From: Candidatus Goldiibacteriota bacterium
GTDB lineage: Bacteria; Oederibacteriota; PGYV01; DYJU01
Length of the DNA stretch: 41,768 nt
Assembly: GCA_938034975.1 (NCBI GenBank)
Contig: CALHNI010000013.1
Location: 1-41,768 of the forward strand
Direction: 5' to 3'
Position 1 is the stretch's first letter; every line of letters begins with the position of its first letter. Below the pieces are notes generated by a model that searched no databases, was not told the DNA's origin, and saw nothing but the letters and a program-made list of their open reading frames with translations. This document shows, one piece after another, positions 1 through 9,493 of this stretch. The position numbers and the translations under genes are program-made.

Positions 1-120
1 CTTTTTTGTTTAATAATTTTTTATTTTTATAGCACATTACTTTAATTCACCTGTTTTTTAATTTTAAAAATAAATACACTTTTAAAATTCTTATTTGTTT
101 ATAAACCTTTTTTTATATTT
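1..120 (-). repeat. Dispersed hairpin-capped repeat, copy 1 (inverted, possibly cut by the window edge)
   Basis: Read on the minus strand, this stretch carries the family core: an A/T-rich block, then GGTGAATTAAAGTAATG and CTATAAAAATAA, matching copies at 131-275 and 39463-39644. The 3' hairpin end is not seen because the window starts here. It lies head to head with copy 2 and appears to share the hairpin at 131-158. Confidence 0.7.
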
Positions 121-130
121 TCTCTTTTCC

Positions 131-275
131 CCTGAAAAACGCTAATGCGTTTTTCAGGATAATATATATTATTTTAGAAATAAAATATTTAAAACAACAC
201 TTGATTTTTATTTTAAATAAAAAAAGTGAATAAAAGTAATGCATTATAAAAATAATAAAAAATTTTAATGACCGC
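131..275 (+). repeat. Dispersed hairpin-capped repeat, copy 2
   Basis: It opens with the perfect hairpin CCTGAAAAACGC-TAAT-GCGTTTTTCAGG (131-158, 12-bp stem, 4-nt loop). The family core follows: AAAATATTTAAAACAACACT, then GTGAATAAAAGTAATGCATT and ATAAAAATAA. The distal hairpin seen in other copies is not recognisable. The rest of the stretch before the first gene (276-331) holds only a ribosome binding site. Confidence 0.8.
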
Positions 276-331
276 AACTAATAAAATATTTAAATGTCTA
301 ATAAATTGGTGATGGAGAAAAGGAATGCCTT

Positions 332-1750
332 ATGCGTTTTATATTTTATTGTTTATTATTTTTTTTATTATATATAAACAGTTTAACAGAAAATAATTTT
401 TATCCTACTCCGAATTCTATGGTTATACCAGAGCAGGGTATAGCTGTCTTTCCTGAAAGTGAAAAGCCATTAAATTTTATTGTTTTAGGCAATGATACAA
501 GAAATTTCATTTCATTAAAAAATAATTCCTTAAAAAATAATAAAAATTATACCGATATTCAAAAAGAATTATGGATGTTATGTTTTGAATTTTTGCATGG
601 CAGAATAATAAATTCCCTGCCTCCATATACAAAGATATATCTTGCTATCACAGAAAACAAAGAGAAAATTTTTTTTACTGAGTATTTAATAAAAAGATGT
701 GGTTTTAAAAAAGAAGATATAAAAAAACGGGTAATTTTTTTTAATATTCCTTCGCCGTGCTTGTGGACACAGGATAGCGGTGAAATATCAGGTCGTTTAG
801 AAGATAATATTTATATAATAAATAATTCTGATGATTCTTATGGTTATGTATTAACAGATCTGGTCAGGCAATATTCAAAAATTTTTAAAATTAAAACAAG
901 TTCTTTATTAAGCATAGAAGGTGGTGATATAGAAATTGCATGGAATGTAAACAGAAAAGGAATCTCTGTTTTTATTGGCAGACATAGAATTATTGAATAT
1001 TTAAGAAGAAAAGAAGGAATTGATTATTCTGATAAATCTGTTTTACCGGAAAAGATAAATAACATAAAAAATTTATATAAAGAAATCTTTTTTAATTTGC
1101 CTGTTGAAGTTATTCCGGAAGAAATGCTTTTGCAACCCTCAAAGGCTGAAAACGAACTTTTTCATCTTGATATGGTTTTAACTTTTCTTACCAATGAAAA
1201 TAGAATATTTGCATTTATTCCAATTTATGAAAAAGAAGATGGAAATTTTGATATTGTTTTGAAAAAACCCCTTGATGTTTCTTTTGTAAAAAGATTAAAT
1301 ACAGAATATAATGCCGTTGCAGAACAGGTAAGAAAATTAAATTATGAGGTTGTAAGAATACCAATTTTTGATCATCCTGTAAGAAGTCCGGTAAATATAA
1401 TAAAATTTATTGATAAAGAAAGTGGCAAACAAAAGATCCTTTTTGGTAAATATCCATATTGCAATTCAAAGATGGATTTTACTGATCTACCTTATACAAG
1501 GATAGATAATGTATTTTATCTTTTAGAAAAACAATTGCGTAGATGGGAAGAAAACCCTGATTTTATAAATTATGAAAAATTTTTAACAGCTGTAAATTAT
1601 GTCTGGCAAACATTTGCTTCAGAATATTCATCTAAAAATCCGAATTTTGAAAAACAAAAGGAAATTTATGAAAAAAACGGGATTGAAGTAATAGAAGTCC
1701 CGATTTTGGATTCGGGGAGTGGAGGTTTGCATTGCACATCGCTATATTAA
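332..1750 (+). CDS. Exported peptidylarginine/agmatine deiminase-like protein
   Basis: This looks like a guanidino-group-modifying enzyme of the bacterial peptidylarginine deiminase/agmatine deiminase fold, which hydrolyses or transfers guanidino groups using a catalytic Cys. Visible landmarks are WTQDSG (145-150), SIEGGDIEI (194-202), FHLDM (277-281) and the C-terminal GGLHCTS with His467 and Cys468. These match the family's Asp/Glu, His-x-Asp and terminal Cys positions. Residues 2-18 are strongly hydrophobic, consistent with a signal peptide or membrane anchor, so it probably acts outside the cytoplasm; cytoplasmic agmatine deiminases lack this. The start is supported by GGAGAAAAGG at 314-323. 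It is monocistronic and flanked by repeats. The family is well supported; the substrate is unknown. Confidence 0.75.
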   Translation: MRFIFYCLLFFLLYINSLTENNFYPTPNSMVIPEQGIAVFPESEKPLNFIVLGNDTRNFISLKNNSLKNNKNYTDIQKELWMLCFEFLHGRIINSLPPYTKIYLAITENKEKIFFTEYLIKRCGFKKEDIKKRVIFFNIPSPCLWTQDSGEISGRLEDNIYIINNSDDSYGYVLTDLVRQYSKIFKIKTSSLLSIEGGDIEIAWNVNRKGISVFIGRHRIIEYLRRKEGIDYSDKSVLPEKINNIKNLYKEIFFNLPVEVIPEEMLLQPSKAENELFHLDMVLTFLTNENRIFAFIPIYEKEDGNFDIVLKKPLDVSFVKRLNTEYNAVAEQVRKLNYEVVRIPIFDHPVRSPVNIIKFIDKESGKQKILFGKYPYCNSKMDFTDLPYTRIDNVFYLLEKQLRRWEENPDFINYEKFLTAVNYVWQTFASEYSSKNPNFEKQKEIYEKNGIEVIEVPILDSGSGGLHCTSLY

Positions 1751-1765
1751 ACTATTAATATATAA

Positions 1766-1951
1766 CCTGAAAATCACAATAATAGAAAATTGCGATTTTC
1801 AAGATAAAAAAATATTATTAAACAAATTAAATTTTCAAAATAACATATATTTTATTTTAAATTAAAAACCGGATGAATAAAAGCAATGAAATAAAAACTA
1901 TAAAAAAATTTTGTTTTTTGTAAAAACGTGTTTTTGAGCGTGTTTTGACGG
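1766..1951 (+). repeat. Dispersed hairpin-capped repeat, copy 3
   Basis: The 5' hairpin runs from CCTGAAAATCACAAT to ATTGCGATTTTCAAG (1766-1802). The core GGATGAATAAAAGCAATG lies near 1870-1890, and the 3' hairpin GTAAAAACG...CGTGTTTTGACGG ends at 1951. It fills most of the 339-bp gap between convergent genes and could act as a bidirectional terminator. The remainder, about 1960-2060, is slightly GC-richer and unassigned. Confidence 0.8.
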
Positions 1952-2089
1952 TAATATTTAACAAAGTAGTTTTCCTGCTGCGTTAGTTAGGGCCTAAGAC
2001 ACCAAAAAGTCCGCCTTTTTTTATTGAAAGCGAAACTGCACATTTAAAGCATTTGTTTTATGTATATTAAAAAACCTTTTATATAAGTT

Positions 2090-3016
2090 TTATAAAGTTT
2101 TTTTATTTTGATTTATAAGCCCGATGTTATATTTTTTTATTAATTTAAAGGGATGATATGAAAGTTTTGCACGTCTTAATCCTTCATCACCGGTATCCTG
2201 TTGTCTATTTATATATTTATATTCAATTAAAAATTTTTCTGCAAATAAATTATTTATAGCCTGATATATACCGGTATATTCAGGATTTGCTTTTTCTACA
2301 ATAATTTCTACGGTTTGCTTGTTTAATTCAGAAGCAATTGTATATGCTTCTATTTTTTTATTTATTTTAATTACAGCGCCGAAAGCCGGGAGATGAGAAA
2401 AATTTTTTAAAATTTCAAGGACAGCGCTATTTTCATTTGTCAATGATAAATCATTATTACAATTCCTTATCTCGCACCATTTTTTTTGAAATTCAATGCA
2501 TTCTGATACAGAATCAAAAGTCAATTCTGAAAATTCAAAGTTGTAGTTTTTAATAAATTTTTTTAATTGGTTTCTTTTGCTATCATATTTTCTGCCAGCG
2601 AGTTTTACTAAATCATTGCAAAGATAAAGATAATCATAGTTATCCCGATCGTCTTCTAAAAAAAGTTCATCAGTTATATTTTTTATTAAATCAAGTTTTT
2701 CATCAGGAAAAGCATTTACTTTTATGCTTTCAATATTGGATTTAAAATAATACAAAATTTCTTTTACTATTTTTTCTGTTTCTTTGCCAAAAGGCGGATA
2801 AAAATATTTTTGCCCTTTTTTTTCTAAAAAAAAGATTAAATTGTTTTTATAATTAGATATTGAAATTTTTCTCAGGTTTCTCCAGGCAAACATTTCAACG
2901 AAGTTTAATTCGGAAATACATGGTTGAATTTTTTTAAGATAATCAAGAATTAAATCCTTATGTTTTAAATCAATAATTTCTGTTTCGGGAAACTGAGGAA
3001 TTTTTATATAATTCAT
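2090..3016 (-). CDS. DUF2156 / LPG-synthase C-terminal-domain protein
   Basis: A soluble 308-residue protein of the DUF2156 family (GNAT-like fold related to the C-terminal aminoacyl-transfer domain of phosphatidylglycerol lysyltransferase). Characteristic pieces are LAGRKYDSKRNQLKKF (about 139-154) and the C-terminal NRQQDTGDEGLRRAKLSYHP (about 269-288). It lacks the membrane part of MprF, so it matches the stand-alone cytosolic form whose substrate is generally not known. A good promoter lies so close to the ATG that the message seems leaderless, and no Shine-Dalgarno precedes the start. It is transcribed alone, divergently from aroQ. Confidence 0.8.
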   Translation of the reverse strand: MNYIKIPQFPETEIIDLKHKDLILDYLKKIQPCISELNFVEMFAWRNLRKISISNYKNNLIFFLEKKGQKYFYPPFGKETEKIVKEILYYFKSNIESIKVNAFPDEKLDLIKNITDELFLEDDRDNYDYLYLCNDLVKLAGRKYDSKRNQLKKFIKNYNFEFSELTFDSVSECIEFQKKWCEIRNCNNDLSLTNENSAVLEILKNFSHLPAFGAVIKINKKIEAYTIASELNKQTVEIIVEKANPEYTGIYQAINNLFAEKFLIEYKYINRQQDTGDEGLRRAKLSYHPFKLIKKYNIGLINQNKKTL

Positions 3017-3025
3017 AGTTCTTTG

Positions 3026-3053
3026 ATTATAATAAAAGGATAAAAAAAGTCAA
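3026..3053 (-). promoter_or_regulatory. Promoter of the DUF2156 gene
   Basis: On the minus strand: TTGACT (3053-3048), 16-bp spacer, TATAAT (3031-3026). The expected transcription start is near 3019, about 3 nt before the ATG at 3016, implying a leaderless mRNA. Confidence 0.7.
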
Positions 3054-3116
3054 CGAAAACTAAACAACCTTAAAAATGCATTTTCCAATGCTTTTTTTCA
3101 CGGGACATAAATTATA

Positions 3117-3144
3117 TTGAAAAGATAAGAGTTTTTGATATACT
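3117..3144 (+). promoter_or_regulatory. Promoter of the aroQ operon
   Basis: TTGAAA (3117-3122), 16-bp spacer, TATACT (3139-3144). The leader is about 36 nt and ends in a strong GGAAGGAG site at 3171-3178, 8 nt before the aroQ ATG. Confidence 0.65.
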
Positions 3145-3186
3145 TTTGAATAAAACCTTTTTATTTATAAGGAAGGAGTTTTTGTT

Positions 3187-3621
3187 ATGAAAAAAATACT
3201 TATCATACATGGACCTAATCTTAACCTTTTAGGGCAAAGAGAACCAGGCATTTATGGGAATGCAGATCTTAAGGAGATAAATGATAATTTACAGGCAATG
3301 GCAAAAACTTTGGGAGTTGAAATAAAGATTGTGCAGAGCAATCACGAAGGTGAAATAGTTGAAGTTATACAACAGGCAATGAGCTGGGCTGAATGCATAA
3401 TTATAAATCCAGCAGCTTATACACATACTTCTGTAGCAATCCGAGATGCTATAGCAGCAGTTAAAATACCCACCATAGAAGTTCATTTAAGTAATATTTA
3501 CAGCAGAGAAGATTTCAGACAGAAATCTTTTATTGCTCCTGTTTCAGTAGGAAGTATCAATGGTTTCGGAGAGTTGAGTTATTATCTGGCATTAGAAGCT
3601 GCAGCTAAAATGAAAAAATGA
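3187..3621 (+). CDS. aroQ: Type II 3-dehydroquinate dehydratase
   Basis: This enzyme catalyses the third step of the shikimate pathway, dehydrating 3-dehydroquinate to 3-dehydroshikimate in the cytoplasm. At 144 residues it has the usual type II length. The N-terminal [17 protein letters not shown] (8-24) contains the catalytic Tyr23 and the lid Arg18. Asn75 and His80 (NPAAYTH), the IEVHLSN segment with Glu98 and His100, and Arg111 are all in place. It is the first gene of an operon whose other members are surface-polysaccharide membrane proteins, and its stop overlaps the next start as ATGA. In Bacillus the equivalent gene (yqhS) sits beside the pepP-efp block, which here lies 26 kb away. 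Confidence 0.95.
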   Translation: MKKILIIHGPNLNLLGQREPGIYGNADLKEINDNLQAMAKTLGVEIKIVQSNHEGEIVEVIQQAMSWAECIIINPAAYTHTSVAIRDAIAAVKIPTIEVHLSNIYSREDFRQKSFIAPVSVGSINGFGELSYYLALEAAAKMKK

Positions 3622-6600
3622 CAGAAAAGCTTTTAAAGGCAACTAATTTTTTTATTCTTTCAGGAATTTTCTTTTTAATGTCTGTCCCATTTTTTATCCC
3701 AGGTTATCTTTATAAGGATATGGTTATATTATACAAAGGAATTATTGTTTTATTAGGTTTTATTTTTATTATGGAAAATAAACTATTGAAAAGGGAAATA
3801 AGAATTGAAACCCCTGTTGATGCTTATATTTTTTTAATTTTTTTGTGGTATATAATATCTGTTTTTTATTCTAAATTTCCATTTTTATCATTAAATTCAG
3901 CTGTTGATTTTTTTATTTATCTTTTATTTTTTTATGTTGTCTATATCTACTCAATAAAATTTTTTAGAAATTTCATTTTTTTTATAATTTTTATAGCAAC
4001 GCTGTTAAGCCTTTATGGTATTTATCAATATTTTTTTGGATTTGACCTGACTTTAAAATATTTATCAAAAATAAATATTGATTATTCTGAAGTTATAAAA
4101 GAAAGGTTGCTTTCAAAAAGAATTTTTTCAACTTTTATTTACCCAAACACTTTTGCAGGATTTTTAATTTTAATCTTACCTGTAACACTTGGTTTTTTTA
4201 AAATTGAAAAAAGAAGCCGTTTTTTGCTTTTTCCTTGCATTGTCATAATGATACTATCATTAATTTTTACCAAATCAATAGGTGCATTTTTATCACTTAT
4301 AATTGCAATTTTTATTACTTTGATTTTTATTACTGATAAAAAACTAAAAAATTTTAAAATTCTTTTTACAATTTTTTTAATTTCAATAATTTTATTATTT
4401 TTAATTATTATAAATCTGCGTGGAATTAATAATATTTTTCCCAATTTAATTGGGAAAGTGGAAAGTTATTTTAAAATGACTGAGATAGTTTCAAAGAAAT
4501 TTATAACCGGTAGCGGTCCGGGAAGTTTTGAGATAGTATATAACAGCGGTGAATTTGGAAATTTGTCTTATTTAAAATATGCACACAATCTGTTTTTCCA
4601 GATATTCATTGAAACCGGATTTATTGGCGTTGTTCTTTTTTTACTTTTGGTCTTCTTTGGTTATAAAACAATTTTGGAAAATTTTTTCTTTTTACGAACT
4701 CCATATAAAAAAATACTAATTTTTACTCTTTTAACAGGCATAACTGCTTTTTTAATACACAATATGATAGATTTTGATATTAATAATTTTGAGATTGTCA
4801 TTGTTTTTATTTTATTTACTTCAATTATATTTTCACAGACAAATATTTATATGCTATATATAAAAAAAATAAAATTAAATTATATGATAGGAATAATACC
4901 AGTGAAAAGGCGTGGATTGATTTTTGTTATAATTTTACTGGTTCTTATTTTGTCAACAATAACAGCAGGACATAACGCTATTATATTTTCCATTCTTTGT
5001 TTGCTTATTGCAACAGGATTTTCAATCTGGGCAGTAAGCAAGGAAGATATAAAACATACAAGCATTGACAAAATTGTAGTTTTATTGATATTGTGGCTTA
5101 TTTTTTCTTTATTAAACTCCAGGTTTATTTATAGTGGTATGGAATATTTTAAAATAATAATTTCATCTTTTTTATTATTTTATATAACCATACATTTCCT
5201 TGACAGGATTTTTTATAAAATATTTTTATCCAATTTTATAATAACCCTTGGTGTTATTCTTGGCATAATAAATCTTTTACAACATTTTTATAATTTAATT
5301 TTTAATAAAAGCATAATGACTTCTTCTTTTTTTCCCAATACAAATTTATATGCAAGTTATATGCTTATTCCTTTTTCTTTTTTATTAAATAAAGTTTTTA
5401 TTCAAAATAAACAAAAATTTTTTATAAAGAAAATATTTTTATTATTATTATTTTTGATATTCATATCATTTTCAGGTTCCAAAGGCGGGATGTTTTCAAT
5501 GATATTTACTTATTGTCTTTTTTATTTTTATTATAAAAAAAATGAAAATTATATTAAAGATATTCCCCAAATAAAAGAATTAAAAGAAAGGATTTTAAAA
5601 ATATTTTTTGTATTAATATTGATTATGAGTTTTACGCCTTTGACGCCTTCAGGGAGCAAAATAGTAAATTATGCGAGTGATCCTTTTTATTTTAACAGAA
5701 TAAATATTTATAAAGCAGCGCTAAAAATGTCTTTTGATAAATTCTGGACAGGGTGGGGGCTTGGAAGTTTTGAAAAAGTATTTTTACAATACAATTTTCC
5801 TGTTGAAAGACCTGCACGATACCAGATGGAAGCAAAGTTTGCCCATAATGAATTTTTACATTTTTTTGCAGAGACAGGCATTATTGGTTTAATTCTTATG
5901 TTGGCAATATTATTTTTTATACTAAAAAGCATTCCGGTTTATGAAGGACATACAAAACTATGGGGTTGTAAAACTGGCGCATATTTTGCATTTGCCGGAG
6001 TAATATTTCATTCCTTTTTTGATTTTAATTTACATGTTCCTGGCATTATTTTTACCCTTGCAATAATTGCCGCTTTTATAGTAAAAGAAAAAAGTATAAT
6101 TAAAACAGTTCCCCCCGAAGCACTTATTTTTACAAAAGTTTATTATTTCCCTGCTTTGATATTATTTGTCATATTAATAAGTATTGCAGTAAGACCAGGG
6201 ATATCTGACTTGCTTTATAAAAAATTTAATGAGACAAAAGAGTCATCTTTACTTATAAATGCAAGTTCTGTTGAACCATTTAATTCAAAATATTTGTTTG
6301 AACTAGGTAAAATTCATGAAAGTATCAATAATCCAATAATCGCTTTATATTATATAAAAAAAGCATTAGATTATGATAAATTAAATTTTATCTATGCTTT
6401 ACATATAGCGCGAATAAACAGGTCATTGAATAAAAAAGATGAAGCAGAAAAGTTTTACAATTTATCTTTAAAATTTAATCCTTTCAGAGCTTTTACATAT
6501 TCAGAAATCGGGGATTTTTACTTAAATGATGGAAATTTTGAAAAAGCAAAAAGTTATTATCAAAAAGCAATTTTTATAGAACCATATTTTTTTACTTCAA

Positions 6601-6902
6601 GAAATAATTTGGCATTACTACTTAAAAAAGAAAAGAATTATGATCTTGCCCTGAAAGAATTTGATTTTATAGAAAATTTTATTGACACATTATTGCCTGT
6701 TACAGAATATGAAAAAGAAATAACGTTTTTCAAAAAAGAAATTCTTTACATAAACAAGGCAACCTTATTTGAAGATATAAAAAAGTATGACAAGGTATGT
6801 TTTTATTATAAAAAATTGCTTGAATTACAGAAAAATAAAATTATAGAGAAAAAACTTGCTGATTTATGCAAAAAGGAAAAAACAGATGAATGCTGTAGAT
6901 AA
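3618..6902 (+). CDS. Tandem O-antigen-ligase/polymerase-like membrane protein with C-terminal TPRs
   Basis: A 1094-residue polytopic membrane protein containing two copies of the Wzy/WaaL-type (O-antigen ligase) module in one chain. The hallmark loop occurs twice: GSGPGSFE (about 297) followed by [16 protein letters not shown] (about 322), and GWGLGSFE (about 711) followed by [17 protein letters not shown] (about 742). The modules are offset by roughly 420 residues, each surrounded by many hydrophobic helices. Residues from about 890 on form tetratricopeptide repeats, probably periplasmic. Single-module relatives are usually 400-800 residues. The enzymes join or polymerise lipid-linked glycans at the outer face of the inner membrane. 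The gene overlaps aroQ by 4 nt and the next gene by 17 nt. The exact glycan is unknown. Confidence 0.85.
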   Translation: MTEKLLKATNFFILSGIFFLMSVPFFIPGYLYKDMVILYKGIIVLLGFIFIMENKLLKREIRIETPVDAYIFLIFLWYIISVFYSKFPFLSLNSAVDFFIYLLFFYVVYIYSIKFFRNFIFFIIFIATLLSLYGIYQYFFGFDLTLKYLSKINIDYSEVIKERLLSKRIFSTFIYPNTFAGFLILILPVTLGFFKIEKRSRFLLFPCIVIMILSLIFTKSIGAFLSLIIAIFITLIFITDKKLKNFKILFTIFLISIILLFLIIINLRGINNIFPNLIGKVESYFKMTEIVSKKFITGSGPGSFEIVYNSGEFGNLSYLKYAHNLFFQIFIETGFIGVVLFLLLVFFGYKTILENFFFLRTPYKKILIFTLLTGITAFLIHNMIDFDINNFEIVIVFILFTSIIFSQTNIYMLYIKKIKLNYMIGIIPVKRRGLIFVIILLVLILSTITAGHNAIIFSILCLLIATGFSIWAVSKEDIKHTSIDKIVVLLILWLIFSLLNSRFIYSGMEYFKIIISSFLLFYITIHFLDRIFYKIFLSNFIITLGVILGIINLLQHFYNLIFNKSIMTSSFFPNTNLYASYMLIPFSFLLNKVFIQNKQKFFIKKIFLLLLFLIFISFSGSKGGMFSMIFTYCLFYFYYKKNENYIKDIPQIKELKERILKIFFVLILIMSFTPLTPSGSKIVNYASDPFYFNRINIYKAALKMSFDKFWTGWGLGSFEKVFLQYNFPVERPARYQMEAKFAHNEFLHFFAETGIIGLILMLAILFFILKSIPVYEGHTKLWGCKTGAYFAFAGVIFHSFFDFNLHVPGIIFTLAIIAAFIVKEKSIIKTVPPEALIFTKVYYFPALILFVILISIAVRPGISDLLYKKFNETKESSLLINASSVEPFNSKYLFELGKIHESINNPIIALYYIKKALDYDKLNFIYALHIARINRSLNKKDEAEKFYNLSLKFNPFRAFTYSEIGDFYLNDGNFEKAKSYYQKAIFIEPYFFTSRNNLALLLKKEKNYDLALKEFDFIENFIDTLLPVTEYEKEITFFKKEILYINKATLFEDIKKYDKVCFYYKKLLELQKNKIIEKKLADLCKKEKTDECCR

Positions 6903-9186
6903 AAATTTAACGGGGAAAAAAGATTTAATTTATTTATTTATAATATTTTTATTTATTATAATTTTTTTTAATAAAATAATTTTTACTGATAATAATTATT
7001 TTATTGGAGATATATATTCACAATTTTTTCCATGGAAGGAATTTGCTAAAAATTCAATACAATCCGGAGTATTACCATTTTGGGATCCTTTTACTTTTTC
7101 TGGGTTCCCTTTTCTTGCTGATATACAGAAAGGAGTTTTTTACCCGCCAGGTATAATTTTTCTTATTTTTGATTTTTCTTTTGCATTAAAAATTTTCATA
7201 CTAATACATTTTATAATAATGGGCTGGTCTGTATTTTTATTTTTAAAAACTTTTAATTTTTCAAAGTTTTCCTGTGTATTCGGGGCATTTATTTATATGT
7301 TTAATACTTTTACCGTTTCAAAAATTGTATTTTTCAGCGCGATAGGGATTCTTGCTTTTTTACCTATTTCGTTGTTATTAATCTATAAATTTATATATGA
7401 AAGAAAAATCCATGATTTTGTTTTACTTATAATGATTTTATGTGTTGAATTTCTTTCAGGGCATCCGCCTATATTTTTTTATTGTTCAATTTTTTCTTTT
7501 ATTTTTTTTGTTTATACTATTTTAAACAAAGATGAAACCGTTTTTTTTGTAAAGAAAATTTTTATTTATTTATTTTATTTAATAATAATTTTATCTTTGT
7601 TAGTATTGATAACACTTCCACAATCAGGATTATTTTTTGATTTAATAAAAAATTCAACAAGAATTGATGGAATATCATATAATGATGCAACTGTTGACTC
7701 GCTGTCTTTTTCTTCCCTACTTTCTTTTTTGATGCCGGGGGCATTAAACGGTATAAATATTGAACCTTATAAAGATTGGTTATTTTTTTCACTCGGAATT
7801 TTTAATTTTTTTTCAGTAACATTTATTTTTTTGTTTTTTGTTTCTTTTTTCTTTGAAGGCAAAAAATTAATTTATTTTAGTTATATAATAATAATAATTT
7901 CTATTTTATTAGCCCTTGGAAAAAACACGCCGGTTTATTCATGTTTTTTTTCATTTGTTCCTGGTTTTTCATTTTTAAGGCATCCTGGACTTGCAATTTC
8001 TCTTGCATTAGTTCCATTTTCAATAATTTTTACATTTTCAATAGATAAGCTTTTAACAACATCAACAACGCATGTATCACTTTTTCATTTTTCAAAAGAA
8101 TCAGTAAAAGCAGAAAACCATATTGAAACTAAAATTTCACGAAAACTATTTTTTATCTATATTTCTTTTTTAATAATATTCTTTTTAATTATATTAAATT
8201 ATGGAAATGTTTTGAAAATATATAATCTAAAAATTTCTGATTTTAAAAATTTTATTTCAGGTTTTATTTTTTTTCTTACTTTGTTTGGCTTTCAGGTTTT
8301 ATTTTTATTTTTAAAAGAAAAATTGTTAATTTCAAGACATTTTTATTTTGTTCTTTTATTTGGTATTTTTGTTTTTGAACTTTTTTATTTTTCAGGTAAA
8401 GTAAATCCTGTAATTGACTCTTCAATATATAATATAGAAAAAGATATTCCGGAAACAGTTAATTTAATTAAAAGTTCAAGTTTTAAATTTATCCATACGG
8501 ATTATGTTCAAAAGATGAGAATAATGAAAGGAAATTCAATTTATGATGCACAAAAAAACTATTTACTTTCTATTCCATCCAATACTGGTTCATTATATAA
8601 ATTATATGATGCCTGGGGTTACAATCCTGTTATTTTAAAAGATTATTATAAATTTTGTTCCGATATTTTTAAAGGAGATGAAATTTTAAATAAAGAAAAA
8701 ATAAATTTATTAAATGTAAAATACATATTTTCATTTAAAAAAGAAATGGCAGATTACGAAAAAATTTATGATGGTGTTATAAAAATTTATAAAAACCAAA
8801 ATGCTGTTCCTGTATTTTTTTTAACAGAAGATAAAAATAATTTAATACCTGTTATTATCCAGACAGCATGGGGCAGAAAAAAAGAGAATGATTTTAATTT
8901 TCACAAGATAGATTTAAAGACATCAAAGTCAGGATATTTTGTTTTTTCAAATAATTATTATCCGGGATGGAAGGCATTTGTTAATAATCAAAGTGTAAAT
9001 ATTGAAAAATGCTTTAATATTTACATGGGAATAAAAATAAATCCGGGAGAACAAACGATAATTTTTAAGTTTTATCCTGAAAATTTTTATATTTACACGA
9101 TAATTTTTTATTTTGTTTCATTGATTCTTATATGTTTGGCCTTTTTCTATTATAGATACAAAGTTAAAAAATTTAATTTTATTTAA
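6886..9186 (+). CDS. YfhO-family polytopic membrane protein
   Basis: A protein of about 766 residues with a dozen or more hydrophobic helices, belonging to the YfhO/GT-C-like membrane protein family linked to glycosylation of cell-surface polymers. Typical features are the luminal segment FWDPFTFSGFPFLADIQKG after the first helix and the C-terminal beta-rich domain with YYPGWKAFVNN before the last helix. I place the start at the ATG at 6886, preceded by AAAAGGAAA. An in-frame TTG at 6856 lacks such a site. It overlaps the O-antigen-ligase gene by 17 nt and the convergent cupin gene by 8 nt. A role in the same glycan pathway is inferred from position and family. Confidence 0.8.
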   Translation: MNAVDKNLTGKKDLIYLFIIFLFIIIFFNKIIFTDNNYFIGDIYSQFFPWKEFAKNSIQSGVLPFWDPFTFSGFPFLADIQKGVFYPPGIIFLIFDFSFALKIFILIHFIIMGWSVFLFLKTFNFSKFSCVFGAFIYMFNTFTVSKIVFFSAIGILAFLPISLLLIYKFIYERKIHDFVLLIMILCVEFLSGHPPIFFYCSIFSFIFFVYTILNKDETVFFVKKIFIYLFYLIIILSLLVLITLPQSGLFFDLIKNSTRIDGISYNDATVDSLSFSSLLSFLMPGALNGINIEPYKDWLFFSLGIFNFFSVTFIFLFFVSFFFEGKKLIYFSYIIIIISILLALGKNTPVYSCFFSFVPGFSFLRHPGLAISLALVPFSIIFTFSIDKLLTTSTTHVSLFHFSKESVKAENHIETKISRKLFFIYISFLIIFFLIILNYGNVLKIYNLKISDFKNFISGFIFFLTLFGFQVLFLFLKEKLLISRHFYFVLLFGIFVFELFYFSGKVNPVIDSSIYNIEKDIPETVNLIKSSSFKFIHTDYVQKMRIMKGNSIYDAQKNYLLSIPSNTGSLYKLYDAWGYNPVILKDYYKFCSDIFKGDEILNKEKINLLNVKYIFSFKKEMADYEKIYDGVIKIYKNQNAVPVFFLTEDKNNLIPVIIQTAWGRKKENDFNFHKIDLKTSKSGYFVFSNNYYPGWKAFVNNQSVNIEKCFNIYMGIKINPGEQTIIFKFYPENFYIYTIIFYFVSLILICLAFFYYRYKVKKFNFI

Positions 9187-9493
9187 TTTTTATTTTTAAA
9201 AAAGATATTTTAATTGTTTCATCTGTGTTATTTTTTATACCATGTTTTTCTTCTGGGAAGACCAGGATTCCATCTCCTTCTTCTACTTTGATAACTTCGT
9301 TATTTATTAAAAATTGCGGTGTGCCTTTAATAAAGTAAAAAACTTCTGCTTCATCAACATGCACATGTTCTTTTATTTCATCACTGGGATTTAAATATGC
9401 AACACCGCCAGAAAACTTTTCTTCGTTAAAAAGATATTTAGGACCTGATTTTTCATACTTAAAAGGAACATTTTTTTCATTTATTCTTTTCAT
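9179..9493 (-). CDS. Small single-domain cupin protein
   Basis: About 104 residues from the ATG at 9493, which has GGTGA 7 nt upstream; an in-frame ATG 48 nt earlier has no such site. The cupin core is visible as PSDEIKEHVHVDEAEVFYFIKG (motif 1, with the two His and a Glu of the metal site) and GDGILVFPEEKHGIKN (motif 2, with the third His). Such proteins bind a metal and a small sugar, acid or ligand; the specific activity cannot be read from sequence. It overlaps the end of the upstream GT39 gene by 17 nt and closes a four-gene minus-strand operon. Its end also overlaps the convergent YfhO gene by 8 nt. Confidence 0.8.
   Translation of the reverse strand: MKRINEKNVPFKYEKSGPKYLFNEEKFSGGVAYLNPSDEIKEHVHVDEAEVFYFIKGTPQFLINNEVIKVEEGDGILVFPEEKHGIKNNTDETIKISFLKIKIK

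Noticed and set aside
2020-2045. ATTGAAAGC string resembling the end of a CRISPR repeat
   Set aside because: It occurs once here; there are no regularly spaced direct repeats and no cas genes in the window.
3289-3486. Minus-strand open frame inside aroQ, and similar antisense frames in accC, thiF, thiC, efp-region genes and others
   Set aside because: They are opposite-strand shadows of strongly conserved genes, without their own start signals or recognisable products.
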